This document shows positions 32,004 through 41,534 of a DNA stretch of 64,000 nucleotides, piece after piece. The translations under genes were made by a program, and so were the position numbers. Each line of letters begins with the position of its first letter. The first letter of the stretch is position 1. Location: assembly GCA_965220285.1 (NCBI GenBank), contig OZ244818.1:558001-622000 (forward strand), read 5' to 3'. This stretch comes from Bin5 sp009843665. GTDB lineage: Bacteria; Chloroflexota; Anaerolineae; Caldilineales; Caldilineaceae. Under the pieces are notes generated by a model. It saw only the letters and a program-made list of their open reading frames with translations, did not search any database and had not been told where the DNA came from.

Positions 32004-33371
32004 TCAGTCTGTCTTCAGAACTACGCAACTGAACGCCCAACAGCGCCACTCGACATTGTCAAAGTTGCTCAGCTTCAGCCGCAGCCTGTTCTCTCCGCGG
32101 CTGAGCTTGAGCGGAACTTCACTGGTCGCAAAGCCCCTGTCGTGTCTGAGTGTGGCAACCTGCTCGTCGTTTAGCCATATCTTCATCCAGTCGTCAAAGC
32201 CGAGACGCAGCGTCACTTGCCTGTCTGAATCCTCCATCAGCACGGTTTCGGCGTAGGCGGCGACGCCGGCAGGCTGCGTGCCCGTGTTGCCGGTGGCGTC
32301 GCGGCGAAACCAGCGGGTGAAGTCGATCCAGGTCAGCTCCGGCGCTGTTTTCACCGCCGACAAGGACCGTCCACCCCATTCCCTTTCAGCTGGCCACTGG
32401 TCTTCAGGCTTCTCTGGGAACTCTACACGTTCGAAGTCGTCGAATGTCTGGCAGTCAAAGGGTCCGGAGAGCGTCCAGCGGCCCGGGGTCTCGACTGCCG
32501 GGGCGTCGCTTCCCGCTTCCCTGTAGAAATACAGGATGCTTTCCATGTCGTTGGCGCGCGTGCCGAAGCGCAGCGATAACGAAGAGTTGAACAATACGCT
32601 GTCGGCGCCAAAGAAGCGATAGGCGACAACCTCTGAACAGTCGGCATTCAGGCCAACTACATGCGGCGCCCCACTCCAGGCGCTCATATCCGGGTACATG
32701 CCGAAGGAGTGGCCGAAGACGTCCTCGCTGCCGATGCCGCGCAGGACATGGGGATCGGTTTCGCCGTCGATCAGCCAGGTGTCACCGCCGGTGTGCCAGA
32801 CCATGTCGCGGTAGTCAAGGCGTTTGACCGCGTGAAACAGGCCGGCCACGAAGCCTTTGCCGCGGACCACGCCGAGCAGAGTCGAACCCAATGGCTCGGC
32901 GGGCTTTTCTTCGCTGAAGCGCGCGTGCAGCCGGTAAGGGGTGACCGTTACGCGGCTGTCGTACTTCTGCCAGTTGACCATCGACCAGACTGAGGTCGAT
33001 ACATCTCCAGTGTTGTGCAGGCTGATGCGGCACTGATGCTGGAAGGGGAGAGGAAAGTAGGCGTTGTAGCCGTTCAAGGGCATCAGCTTGATAGGAGCGG
33101 ACTCGATGCGATAGGGGGCCTTTCCCAGCAGGACGCCGAAGAACTGATGCAGCGTCATGCTGACCTGGGGCTCGCCGCCATCGCAGGTGATCTGAATACT
33201 GAGGTTTTCCGGCGATTTGGCGGTTATCCAGAAATGCCGGACGCAGCCGGGGCCCTGGGCGTCTATCAGGTCGCAGGACTGCCCCGGATCCAGATCGACA
33301 CGCCTGGTTGTGCGATGGGTTCGATATTCGGCGGGGAGTTGGATCAGGGGAAAGATCGGATCGGGTAGCAA
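32004..33371 (-). CDS. DUF2961 family protein (GH172-like)
   Basis: 455 residues, starting at a TTG at 33371 preceded by AAAGGGG-type purines. The family hallmark is GIGSEDVFGHSFGMYPDMSAW, corresponding to the G-T-G-T-E-D-Y-F region, with an N-terminal jelly-roll domain from LPAEYRTHRTTRRVDLDPGQSCDLID. DUF2961 was assigned to GH172, whose characterised members act on difructose dianhydride or D-arabinofuranosides with the Glu of this region as a catalytic residue. The gene converges on the GH32/43-like gene with 25 bp between stops. It may act in the same fructan or arabinan pathway, an inference from context. Confidence 0.82.
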   Translation of the reverse strand: MLPDPIFPLIQLPAEYRTHRTTRRVDLDPGQSCDLIDAQGPGCVRHFWITAKSPENLSIQITCDGGEPQVSMTLHQFFGVLLGKAPYRIESAPIKLMPLNGYNAYFPLPFQHQCRISLHNTGDVSTSVWSMVNWQKYDSRVTVTPYRLHARFSEEKPAEPLGSTLLGVVRGKGFVAGLFHAVKRLDYRDMVWHTGGDTWLIDGETDPHVLRGIGSEDVFGHSFGMYPDMSAWSGAPHVVGLNADCSEVVAYRFFGADSVLFNSSLSLRFGTRANDMESILYFYREAGSDAPAVETPGRWTLSGPFDCQTFDDFERVEFPEKPEDQWPAEREWGGRSLSAVKTAPELTWIDFTRWFRRDATGNTGTQPAGVAAYAETVLMEDSDRQVTLRLGFDDWMKIWLNDEQVATLRHDRGFATSEVPLKLSRGENRLRLKLSNFDNVEWRCWAFSCVVLKTD

Positions 33372-33449
33372 GGCGGCCCCTTTATTCCTTTCAGCGGGCG
33401 TTTCCAGTCATTCGCCGGATAACCTTCGTGTTGGGAATTGGTCGCGGAG

Positions 33450-34247
33450 CTACTGTTGCGCCGGCGCCGTCCGCATACCCTTTTCCACGAGCAGCGCTTC
33501 CAGCCACTCTTCTTCAGCCTTGCTCAATGAGACCGGCGGAGGCTTGCTGTAGTCAAGCAGCAGGTGATAGGCACCTACATCGTAAGAACGAGCAAGAACA
33601 GAATTGAGGTCCACCACAGCGTCATTGTCTTCGGGCAACAGTGGAATCTTGCAGCGCGGAAGTCGGTCCCTGAGAGGTATTGCGTATACTTCCACGCTTG
33701 TGCGGCTTTGGGGACGACTGATGCATATGTTGTAGCGCCAGTCGTGGGGGGAGTGCAGTTCGAAGAAGCGAGCATATGTTGCAGTGGGCCGCGACAGGAG
33801 ATCGATCTCAACCAAGTTAACGGGCGTGCCCAGAATCTTGTCCTGCTTTTCAAAATACTGGTCTCGCCCGCGTCCAATCTTATTGGTAGGGCTCAACACT
33901 TCGATCAGTGTTACAACCTCTCCTGACGCGACATTGACGACCTGGATGTAAGGAACACGTCGCTCGTCATCCAAGAATCTGATCGTTTGTGGCTCATCGG
34001 CCACCAGCGAGCCATTGGCAACCTGTGTCTCCGACAGTTGGCGAGGAGCCTCTACCACAAAGAAACTGCCGGTAAGCTCTTTGCCATACGGCTTCAATTC
34101 AATCCTTTCATCGATGCGAGCAACGTATTTGGGACGCAACTGCGGTCGAAGCCACTCAGAAATGTATGCGATCAGGCGGTGCTGCAGATCCGGCCAGCGT
34201 GCGCCATGTTCAAGATATGGGTCCATGCCGGGGAATGGGCTGGGCAT
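33450..34247 (-). CDS. DUF4058 family protein
   Basis: 265 residues. AAGGAGAT precedes the ATG at 34247, which is preferred over the far upstream end of the frame. The N-terminal MPSPFPGMDPYLE is the DUF4058 signature; LRPKYVARIDERIEL, YIQVVNVASGEVVTLIEVLSPTNK and RDQYFEKQDKIL are further family positions. Function is unknown for the family, although it is scattered widely in cyanobacteria, Chloroflexota and Planctomycetota; a nuclease-like fold has been proposed but was not checked here. It has its own ribosome binding site and no obvious partner; the repeat element at 34351-34814 lies just upstream of it. Confidence 0.85.
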   Translation of the reverse strand: MPSPFPGMDPYLEHGARWPDLQHRLIAYISEWLRPQLRPKYVARIDERIELKPYGKELTGSFFVVEAPRQLSETQVANGSLVADEPQTIRFLDDERRVPYIQVVNVASGEVVTLIEVLSPTNKIGRGRDQYFEKQDKILGTPVNLVEIDLLSRPTATYARFFELHSPHDWRYNICISRPQSRTSVEVYAIPLRDRLPRCKIPLLPEDNDAVVDLNSVLARSYDVGAYHLLLDYSKPPPVSLSKAEEEWLEALLVEKGMRTAPAQQ

Positions 34248-34350
34248 ACCGATCTCCTTATCACAAGTGCAGGGAATGACCTCATTTATACCGCGTAAAT
34301 CAGCACTGGTCAATGAAACAGGGAAAACGCGTTTGTTCGACAGTTTTTTG

Positions 34351-34814
34351 GGGTGCATTCCAGATTTGGGGTGGGATTAGCCTAGCGGGGAAGTCATGCC
34401 AGCGGGGGCTGGAATTGTCTATCGCCTTTTGGAGAGACAGAGGGCAGGCGCCAAAGCCTGACCCTACCGGGAGGTCAGTTGATTTTGGGGCCCAGGGCAG
34501 GCACAAGACCTGTCCCTTGGGGGGCTTATTGGGACTGGCGGGACGTGGAAAGGCGAAACTCCTTCGATTGGGCACCTGTTTCAAAAATCGACACCAGGTC
34601 GACGAGGCATGTTGTTGGAGGGGGCGTTGCGGGGGCGGAGCCCCCGCACAAGGGAGGCCGCTTGCGGCCGACCGCCCAAAGGCGAGGTGAGAGTGGAGAG
34701 GAGAGAGGAGTGAGTGACGCCGAATGGTCAGGGTAAGGTTGGATCGCGGGCTGACCCATTGGCGGGCTGTTGCCGGAGGAATACGGGAGTTCGCCCCCAT
34801 ATTGGGATGCACCC
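34351..34814 (+). repeat. Interspersed intergenic element, copy 1
   Basis: 464 bp. It begins GGGTGCATTCCAGATTTGGGG and ends in CCCCCATATTGGGATGCACCC, which is an imperfect inverted copy of the beginning. Inside are a conserved block (GGGCACCTGT, then a GACACCAGGTCG) and a hairpin TGCGGGGGC-GGA-GCCCCCGCA (34628-34648), then GGCCGC-TT-GCGGCC. A purine-rich module (GAGAGTGGAGAGGAGAGAGG) follows the hairpin. Similar elements occur at 46415-46938 and 49838-50268. No transposase is encoded. The right end is 280 bp upstream of a + strand binding-protein gene. Confidence 0.75.
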
Positions 34815-35095
34815 GCCCATTCGGGACGGTTGTCTATGACTGGGCATGTTGATAGAATGGTCAAATAAATACTTTTTCCTGGTGGTCTTTGGCCTATTGT
34901 CTTCCGCGGGAACTTAAACCGCAACCTGCAGCTGGATACTTTGCGGCCGTCTAAGCGAGAAAGGAGTTCGCCTACCACTAGAAAGAGCCCCGGTGCCGCC
35001 GCAGTTTGATCGAGTCTTCTTCTCGTCAGTTCAAGGCGCAGATGCCCGACTGACAGGGCATGGTGATGGACGATCGACTACAAGGAGTGAATGCC
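34815..35095. other. Leader of the binding-protein gene B
   Basis: 281 bp between the repeat element and the ATG at 35096. It is AT-richer in one patch (TCAAATAAATACTTTTTCC, 34860-34880), which may contain a promoter, although no matching -35 and -10 pair with usual spacing was found. AAGGAG (35082-35087) is the ribosome binding site of the next gene. Confidence 0.4.
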
Positions 35096-36646
35096 ATGGA
35101 CAAGGCAAGTTTCAGTAGACGTCAGTTTCTAAGTCTGGCCGGCACGGCGGGGGGCGCCGTGTTGCTTGTGTCTTGCGCTCCGCCAGCACCCACGGTTGAC
35201 CAGCCAGCAGAGGCGGGAGGCGGGGAGGAGCAGGCTGCCCAGCCGGACGCCGAGCGGACGGGGGTCCATTGCGAGCTGAACTGGTACTCGCCGACGGAGT
35301 GGACCAGCCGCTCTGCCGAACAGCCGGTTGTGGTCAATGCCACCCGCATACTGGCCCAACATTTCGAGGAGGCGAATCCGGGAATCGAGATCGTATGGGA
35401 CCCTGATCTGGGCGGCTTCGAAGGGATGACCGCGAAGGTGGCCGCGGCAGAGGCGCCAGATCTCGTGTGGAGCGGCCACAACTTCGCGGTGCAGAACGGT
35501 TGGGCCTTACCGATTGGCGAGTATCTGGACCAGCCCAATCCTTACGCACCGGAATACGAGGCCTGGCGTGATATCTTCTATCCGTCGTACATGCTCTCAC
35601 TGAAGCAGCCCGATAATCTGGAGTATTGCGCTCCTATCGACGCAATCTGGCCCAACATCGAGATCGGGCTGGCCTACAATAAGGATGTGCTCGAAAGCTT
35701 GGGCCTGGAGCCGCCGGCCACCTGGGCCCAGGAGAAGGAGGTAGCCAAAGCGTTGAAGGAAGCCGGCGACCGCTTCGCCCCCTGGCCGCTTGCGAAGGAT
35801 GCTGGCGACCTGTGGCCCCTGGCATTGCAGATCCTGCCTTCCATGATGCAGCCGATCTGCGGGGAGATGGACCTCAACGACGACAAGTTTGTGGGCATTG
35901 AGGAGGCGTTGCCGGCCTTCAAGAGTGGTCTTATCGGACCCAAGACGCCAATCTACCGACGCGCCTGGGCCGAAATGTACGAACTGGGTACTTACTGGCT
36001 TGATGGGTTCGCCACGACAGATATCGACCTCCTGTGGCGTCAGGGCGAAATCGGGTTGATGTACGCCGGTTCATGGGATTTCTCGAAAATTGCCAACGAT
36101 CCCAACGTCACCTTTGAGCGTGGATTCGTGCCGGTACCCATTCCCAACAGCAGCGATATCCCGGCCACGGCAACCGAGCCGGGAGCCGTCGATCCCCCGC
36201 GGACAACAGCCGGCGACGGCACGGTGCCCGGCGACTTGATCAACGCCATTCAGGGGGCCGAAACCGTGATCCTGAGATCTTCGGTGGAGTCACGCAACAA
36301 TCTGGCTGAAACGATCAATTGGTGGCAGTTCATCACCACGCCTGAGAACAACTCTTTCATGGTCAACGAGAACCAACGACGCATTTCCTCCGCCGTCGAT
36401 GGGTCCCTTGGACCTATCTGGCAGGAAATTGCGACGTTCCAGTTGCCACTGTACGAGTATGCCATCGCCTGGTGGGGCATGGGATTGTATTGGGACAACG
36501 ACAACTTCATGAAGTGGCGGCCGATCTTCGTAGCGTGGCTCACGGGTCAGATTGATGAAGAGACCTTCTTTGAGCGCCAGCACGAGGAGTTCGCAGCAGG
36601 CGCTGGTCGTTACGAGGAGATCATGAAGGAGCAAGCGGAAAGCTAG
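35096..36646 (+). CDS. Sugar ABC importer substrate-binding lipoprotein B
   Basis: 516 residues. The ATG at 35096 has AAGGAG eight to nine bases upstream; the longer frame from 35060 has no such site. The Tat-type leader has RR at 8-9 and Cys27 in LLVSCAPP, followed by a Pro/Ala-rich linker. The SBP family 1 body contains PTEWTSRSAEQPVVVNATRIL, QPICGEMDLNDDKFVG and GSWDFSKIANDPNVTFERGF, and is clearly more similar to the protein at 50468-52027 than to the A1-A3 set. The downstream permease pair is decayed, so this protein must use another permease or is on its way to loss. Confidence 0.92.
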   Translation: MDKASFSRRQFLSLAGTAGGAVLLVSCAPPAPTVDQPAEAGGGEEQAAQPDAERTGVHCELNWYSPTEWTSRSAEQPVVVNATRILAQHFEEANPGIEIVWDPDLGGFEGMTAKVAAAEAPDLVWSGHNFAVQNGWALPIGEYLDQPNPYAPEYEAWRDIFYPSYMLSLKQPDNLEYCAPIDAIWPNIEIGLAYNKDVLESLGLEPPATWAQEKEVAKALKEAGDRFAPWPLAKDAGDLWPLALQILPSMMQPICGEMDLNDDKFVGIEEALPAFKSGLIGPKTPIYRRAWAEMYELGTYWLDGFATTDIDLLWRQGEIGLMYAGSWDFSKIANDPNVTFERGFVPVPIPNSSDIPATATEPGAVDPPRTTAGDGTVPGDLINAIQGAETVILRSSVESRNNLAETINWWQFITTPENNSFMVNENQRRISSAVDGSLGPIWQEIATFQLPLYEYAIAWWGMGLYWDNDNFMKWRPIFVAWLTGQIDEETFFERQHEEFAAGAGRYEEIMKEQAES

Positions 36647-36870
36647 TAGGGCGAATTGCTTGTGAGGGCAAGCCAGTTTCCTGATTTTCAGGTAGTCCTG
36701 TACGCCCATTTCAAACGCTCAGTCCTTCCGGTGAGTTACACTGGATGATGAGGAACTCCAAAGGTATCTCACCAGGAGGACTTTTTTTGAGATGCTATCC
36801 AGCATTAGATCGCAATAGGTTTCCTGAGGTGGGGCAGAGTGCAGAACTGATCACTGGCCGCGCGGCGGCT

Positions 36871-37316
36871 GACTCTGCCAAGGTGGGCGCCGCCTTGCTG
36901 GGCGTCAGCCTCTTCATGTGGGATCTGATTCATGCCCCCAGATTGGACCGGTCTGGACAGTTATTTAGGACTCTTCTCGTTCGACCCACTTTTTGTCAGT
37001 CCCTGAAAGTTGCCAGCGTCAACAGGCTTTTTCCTTACCCTTCGATCTGCACTTCGCAATGCTGTTGGCGCTGCCGCTTAATCAGTCCCTGCACGGTGTC
37101 GCCTTCTGCCGCACCGTCTTCTGTCTGACCGCGGTCGTGTCCGGCGCGGCGGTGGCCATGCTCTGGATCTGGGTAATAAATGGCGAGTTTGCCGTCGTCA
37201 AATAACACTGGCTGATGGCCGCCTCCGTTACGGTGCTCCTGCCCGGACTGATTATCTTTTTCTTCTTCCAGAAGACGTTCGTTCAAGGGGTTGTCATGAG
37301 CGGCATCAAGGGTTAG
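36871..37316 (+). pseudogene. Decayed CUT1 permease pair: frameshifted MalF-type fragment fused to MalG-type C-terminus
   Basis: Reading across three frames restores a MalF-type sequence: VGAALLGVSLFMWDLIHAPR (frame at 36871), GLDSYLGLFSFDPLF (next frame, ended by a TGA), FCQSLKVAS (third segment) and LLALPLNQSLHGVAFCRTVFCLTAVVSG to LWIWVINGEFAVVK (ended by TAA at 37203-37205). It then runs straight into WLMAASVTVLLPG...FVQGVVMSGIKG, the C-terminus of a MalG-type permease, ended by TAG at 37314-37316. The middle of both genes is deleted. The remnant resembles the operon A and D permeases more than those of operon C. Confidence 0.88.
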
Positions 37317-37352
37317 ACTGTCCCTCACCCAACCATTCACGGAAATCCCAAC

Positions 37353-39281
37353 ATGTATAATAATCGCTACGGACATATGGTCCACGAGTACACGGTCGGT
37401 CGCGTGCGCGGCATCCTGCAGGAACGGGCTGAAAGGCTCGAAGCAGTTCAGACGCGGGCGCAGGCCGAGGCATACGTCGAGGACGTGCGCGCAAAGGCTG
37501 CGCGCTGTTTCCCTGCGCTTCCAGCAAGAACCGACTTGAACGCGCGGATTACCGGGACGATGGATCTTGGCGATATCTGCCTGGAAAAGGTCGTCTACGA
37601 AAGCCGTCCCGGTTTCCTGGTCAGCGCCAACCTCTACCTGCCAAAGCGGTTCAGTGCCGAACTGCCGTGCGTCCTCGGATTGTGCGGGCACTCCGATACG
37701 GGCAAAGCCTATGGGCCTTACCAGTTCTTTGCCCGCGGACTGGCAAGCAAGGGTTTCGCCGTCCTAATTGTGGACCCGGTTTCGCAGGGGGAGCGGCGGC
37801 AGTATTACGCTGAGGAGGGGGTGCCTGAAGGGGAGGCCGGGCCCAGGTCGACGGTGGCCCACAACATGATCGGCAACCGTATGCTGCTCACCGGCGACTT
37901 TGTGGGCAGCTGGTTCGCATGGGACGCGATCCGCGGGCTTGACTATCTGCTGGCGCGGCCGGAAACGGACGCGACGCGCGTCGGGGTTACCGGCTGCTCC
38001 GGTGGTGGGACACAGACGACACAGGTGACAGCGCTTGATCCGCGCATTACGATGGCGGCGCCGGACTGTTATATTACGAGCTGGCTGTGCAATCTGGAGA
38101 ATGAGCTGCCAGCGGATGCCGAACAGAACCCACCGCGTGCGCTGGAAATGGGCCTGGACGAGGCCGACCTACTACTGGCCTATGCGCCGCGTCCAACGAT
38201 GATCCTGGCAGAGGAGAACTGCTATTTTGATCTGCGCGGAGCGAGGCGGGCCCATGCCGAAATGAAAAAGATTCATTCTCTGCTCGGCTCGCCGGACTCC
38301 GCTGAAATCAGCGTGGGCAATTTGGATCACGGCTTTCATAAGCATGCGCGCGAGGCGATGTACGGCTTCTTTATCAAGCACGCCAGGTTGGATGTCGAGT
38401 GCTGGGAACCTGAGATGGAGGAAATTCCAGAGACTCTGCTTAACGCGGCCGGGGGCGAGGTGGTCCCCTTCGGCAGCAAGAAGATCTTCGGTTTCACGCA
38501 GGCACGGGCAAAGGAGTTAAGGGCGCAGCGTCCGCGCCTCGAATACGGGGCGCTACAGGAGGCCGTAAAAGAACATCTGCGGCTCAACGTGCCGGATTCG
38601 CCGCCCCACTATCGTTACCTTCGCCGCAGCGGAGGGCAGGATGCTGCGACCGGCAAGGGCTACCAGTTTGCGGTCGAAACCGAACCGGGCATCCAGGTCA
38701 TTCTGACCATGTTCGGGGACCTGGAAAACCAGTGCCGCCGGCCTGTGGGTGAGGTCGCACTCTTCGTCGGCCATCTATCCAGCGAGGAGGACTGTGCTTC
38801 GCTTCCCTGGCTGCAGCGACGTCTGAATGAAGGCCAGCGCATCCTCGCCGCCGACCTACGCGGCACGGGCCAGAGCTTCCCCACTTCCTGCGGTTCCAGC
38901 GATCTTCTCGAACCCTATGGAGCCGACTATCTCTACGCCAGCTTCGGCAGTATGATGGGCGAGAGCTATCTGGGAAGGCGGGTCTATGACCTCTTGCGAA
39001 CGCTCGACTGCCTCGAAGACGGCGGCGCGACCGTTCATCTGATTGGACACGGTATCGGCTCGGTGCCGGTGGCGCTGGCTGCGCTTCTGCACAGTTCGCG
39101 GCCAACGTGCGAACTGGTCCACTACCTTCTCAGCTACCAGCTCCTCATCGACAATCCCTTGCACAATTGGCCGTTCTCGTGTTTCATTGGGAACTGTCTC
39201 GAACTGTTCGACCTGCCCGACATCTACAGTGCACTTGGCGACAGGTTGAAGAAGTGTGATCCCTGGGGGCCCTGGATCTGA
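37353..39281 (+). CDS. Tandem alpha/beta-hydrolase esterase (acetyl xylan esterase-like)
   Basis: 642 residues, twice the usual esterase length. The first half has the nucleophile Ser216 in VGVTGCSGGGTQT, an oxyanion region in CVLGLCGHSDTG and a His in NLDHGFHKHAR (326 or 329), which fits acetyl xylan esterase or S-formylglutathione-like hydrolases. The second half, from about residue 460, repeats the fold (ILAADLRGTGQS, VHLIGHGIGSVPV), but its nucleophile elbow reads GHGIGS, with Gly replacing Ser, so it is probably inactive. No signal peptide is evident. It would deacylate imported sugars. No good ribosome binding site precedes the ATG; the gene starts 36 bp after the permease remnant. Confidence 0.82.
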   Translation: MYNNRYGHMVHEYTVGRVRGILQERAERLEAVQTRAQAEAYVEDVRAKAARCFPALPARTDLNARITGTMDLGDICLEKVVYESRPGFLVSANLYLPKRFSAELPCVLGLCGHSDTGKAYGPYQFFARGLASKGFAVLIVDPVSQGERRQYYAEEGVPEGEAGPRSTVAHNMIGNRMLLTGDFVGSWFAWDAIRGLDYLLARPETDATRVGVTGCSGGGTQTTQVTALDPRITMAAPDCYITSWLCNLENELPADAEQNPPRALEMGLDEADLLLAYAPRPTMILAEENCYFDLRGARRAHAEMKKIHSLLGSPDSAEISVGNLDHGFHKHAREAMYGFFIKHARLDVECWEPEMEEIPETLLNAAGGEVVPFGSKKIFGFTQARAKELRAQRPRLEYGALQEAVKEHLRLNVPDSPPHYRYLRRSGGQDAATGKGYQFAVETEPGIQVILTMFGDLENQCRRPVGEVALFVGHLSSEEDCASLPWLQRRLNEGQRILAADLRGTGQSFPTSCGSSDLLEPYGADYLYASFGSMMGESYLGRRVYDLLRTLDCLEDGGATVHLIGHGIGSVPVALAALLHSSRPTCELVHYLLSYQLLIDNPLHNWPFSCFIGNCLELFDLPDIYSALGDRLKKCDPWGPWI

Positions 39282-39338
39282 CGACGACGCCCTCACCGGA
39301 TCCACATGGCCACATCCCAGATAAGGGGAGAACCGAAA

Positions 39339-40526
39339 ATGTCATATCGCGACCCTGATTTCCTGCGCGACCACATTCGCAGCATCATCTCCTTTTACCA
39401 CCCGGCCTGTATTGATAACGAGTACGGGGGATACATCAATCAGATGCGCGATGACGGCTCGGTCTTCGATCGCATGACCAAGCACCTGGTGGGGACATGC
39501 CGCTTTGTATACTGTTACTCCCTGGCCTCTTTGGCGCTGGACGAGCCGGTTTACCGCGACGCGGCCGCGCATGGACTGCGCTGTCTCCAGGATTCCCACC
39601 GACAGGCTGATGGCGGATTCGCCTGGGTGCTGCACGGCCGAGACGTGGAAGACGGCGACCGCCACTGCTACGGACATGCTTTCGTGCTGCTGGCCGCAGC
39701 TACTGCAGCCAAGGCCGGGGTTGACGGGGCAGTTGAGCTTGCGGCCGAGACCTATGATCTACTGGAAAACCGCTTCTGGGAAGCCAATGCTCAACTTTAC
39801 GTCGACCTGATAGCAACCGACGACTGGAATACTGTCGATCCTTACAGGGGCCAGAACGCCAACATGCACATGTGTGAAGCGATGCTGTCCGCCTTCGAGG
39901 CCACAGGCGAGTCGCGCTACCTCGATCGCGCCCATCTGCTGGCGAAGCGCATCTGCGTTGACCTGGCCGACAAGGCCGACAGGCTGGTCTGGGAACATTA
40001 CCGCACCGACTGGACGCACGACTGGGACTACAATAAGGACGATCCGCAGAACCTGTTCAAGCCTTACGGCTACCTGCCCGGCCACTTTACCGAGTGGACA
40101 AAGCTGCTGTTGATCCTGGAGCGGTACCGCCCGGAGGACTGGATGCTGCCCCGGGCCCGCCATCTCTTCGATGTCGCGCTCGAGAAGAGCTGGGATGACG
40201 AGAACGGAGGCATGCACTATACGTTTGCGCCGGACGGCGCCATTCTCGACCGTGACCGTTACTACTGGGTGTTGTCGGAAACTTTCGCAGCGGCGGCCGC
40301 GCTGGCGCTGCGTACCGGTGACGACGGCTATTGGGCGTGGTATGACAAGACCTGGGCGTACTCGGACAAGTACTTTGTCGACCACGAGTACGGCGGATGG
40401 TACCGGATTCTGGATGCAAATAATCAGAAATACGATGACCTCAAGAGCCCACCCTCCAAGACCGATTACCATCCCCTGGGCGCCTGCTACGAGACGCTGG
40501 AGGCAATGCGGTTGGCGGGCGGGTGA
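39339..40526 (+). CDS. N-acylglucosamine 2-epimerase (AGE) family sugar isomerase/epimerase
   Basis: 395 residues from the ATG at 39339 (AAGGGGAGA upstream); an earlier in-frame ATG at 39306 lacks one. The (alpha/alpha)6-barrel motifs are DNEYGGY near the N-terminus, HLVGTCRFVYCYS, RHCYGHAFVLLAA with a catalytic His candidate, NANMHMCEAML, GYLPGHFTEWTKLL with another His, and a C-terminal YHPLGACYE. The family interconverts N-acetylglucosamine and N-acetylmannosamine, or epimerises aldohexoses, cellobiose and mannose. The cluster contains an esterase upstream, so the substrate may be a deacylated sugar. The start lies 57 bp from the esterase stop. Confidence 0.88.
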   Translation: MSYRDPDFLRDHIRSIISFYHPACIDNEYGGYINQMRDDGSVFDRMTKHLVGTCRFVYCYSLASLALDEPVYRDAAAHGLRCLQDSHRQADGGFAWVLHGRDVEDGDRHCYGHAFVLLAAATAAKAGVDGAVELAAETYDLLENRFWEANAQLYVDLIATDDWNTVDPYRGQNANMHMCEAMLSAFEATGESRYLDRAHLLAKRICVDLADKADRLVWEHYRTDWTHDWDYNKDDPQNLFKPYGYLPGHFTEWTKLLLILERYRPEDWMLPRARHLFDVALEKSWDDENGGMHYTFAPDGAILDRDRYYWVLSETFAAAAALALRTGDDGYWAWYDKTWAYSDKYFVDHEYGGWYRILDANNQKYDDLKSPPSKTDYHPLGACYETLEAMRLAGG

Positions 40527-40588
40527 GTTCGTCATGCCCGTGCCACGGGTGAGCTTGGGCCTTCGACAGCAGCAAAAGGAGACCTGGT

Positions 40589-41404
40589 ATGCAGTCAGAA
40601 AAGGCAGTACTGGCACAGCAACTGTACCAAGAGGAAGGCTTTTTCATTTGCCCTGACAGGCTGATTCCCGAGGACGTGGTGGAGCGGGCGATTGCAGGCA
40701 TGGACGCGGTGCGCGCCGGTGAATACGATACCGGGGTACCGCCGCGGCCCTCGCGCTGGAGCCCTGGTGACGACCCCAATGTTCTTTGCAAAATCGAGAA
40801 GCCTCAGATTGCCAGCAAGGCAATCATGGAGCTTGTGACGCATCCAACGTTGGGGGCCATGGCTGCTGAAGTTACTGGCGCCCGCGCGGTGCAGGTCTGG
40901 TGGGTGCAGTTGCTCTTTAAGCCGCCTTCAAGCAAGGGCGAGCAGGCGCGGACGAATGTAGGCTGGCACCAGGACTACAACTATTGGGGGGCCTGGGAGG
41001 AGGAAAGCGAACTGTTCACGGCATGGGTGGCGCTCAGCGACGTTACTGCGGAGGCCGGACCGATGAACTTTGTCGCAGGTTCTCACCGATGGGGGCTCTC
41101 GACCGAGAGCGACTTTCATTCCCAGGAGTACGAAGCTCTGCGAGAGACAATCCAGCAGGCGCACGGCCAGGCGTGGCGAGAGGTACCGGCTATTCTGGCG
41201 CCGGGCAGCGCCAGCTTCCACCACAAGCTGACTTTTCACGGCAGCGGTCCGAACCTGTCGGCACAGCCTCGGCGCAGCTTTGCTGTCCACATGCGGACGG
41301 AAAATTCGCGCCCAAAGGAAAACCTGCGACAAGGGCTGACCGCCTTCATAGACGATCCAGCTTTCTGCCCAGTCATTTTCGGCGACCGCGCCGCGTTAAA
41401 CTAG
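40589..41404 (+). CDS. PhyH-family Fe(II)/2-oxoglutarate dioxygenase
   Basis: 271 residues after AAAGGAGA. The iron triad is visible at His127 and Asp129 (GWHQDYNYW) and His217 (TFHGSGPN), with Arg228 or 229 in QPRRSFAVHM for 2-oxoglutarate. The core is AWVALSDVTAEAGPMNFVAGSH. It differs from the other PhyH proteins in the window in having a short N-terminus and a serine/lysine-rich loop before the triad (KPPSSKGEQAR). The position between an AGE epimerase and a class III aminotransferase suggests oxidation of a polyol or amino-acid-like compound, but this is inference. Confidence 0.9.
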   Translation: MQSEKAVLAQQLYQEEGFFICPDRLIPEDVVERAIAGMDAVRAGEYDTGVPPRPSRWSPGDDPNVLCKIEKPQIASKAIMELVTHPTLGAMAAEVTGARAVQVWWVQLLFKPPSSKGEQARTNVGWHQDYNYWGAWEEESELFTAWVALSDVTAEAGPMNFVAGSHRWGLSTESDFHSQEYEALRETIQQAHGQAWREVPAILAPGSASFHHKLTFHGSGPNLSAQPRRSFAVHMRTENSRPKENLRQGLTAFIDDPAFCPVIFGDRAALN

Positions 41405-41534
41405 CCGATAGCAAGAAGCATTTCTTCCCGATCTTCATTCTTACTCCCTAGGCAGCAAGATTCCAAGATCGGCCCTGCCTAAATTTTGGTCTTTCTCAAA
41501 GCACGCTACACCTTTCGCTACTGGAGCAAGCCAC

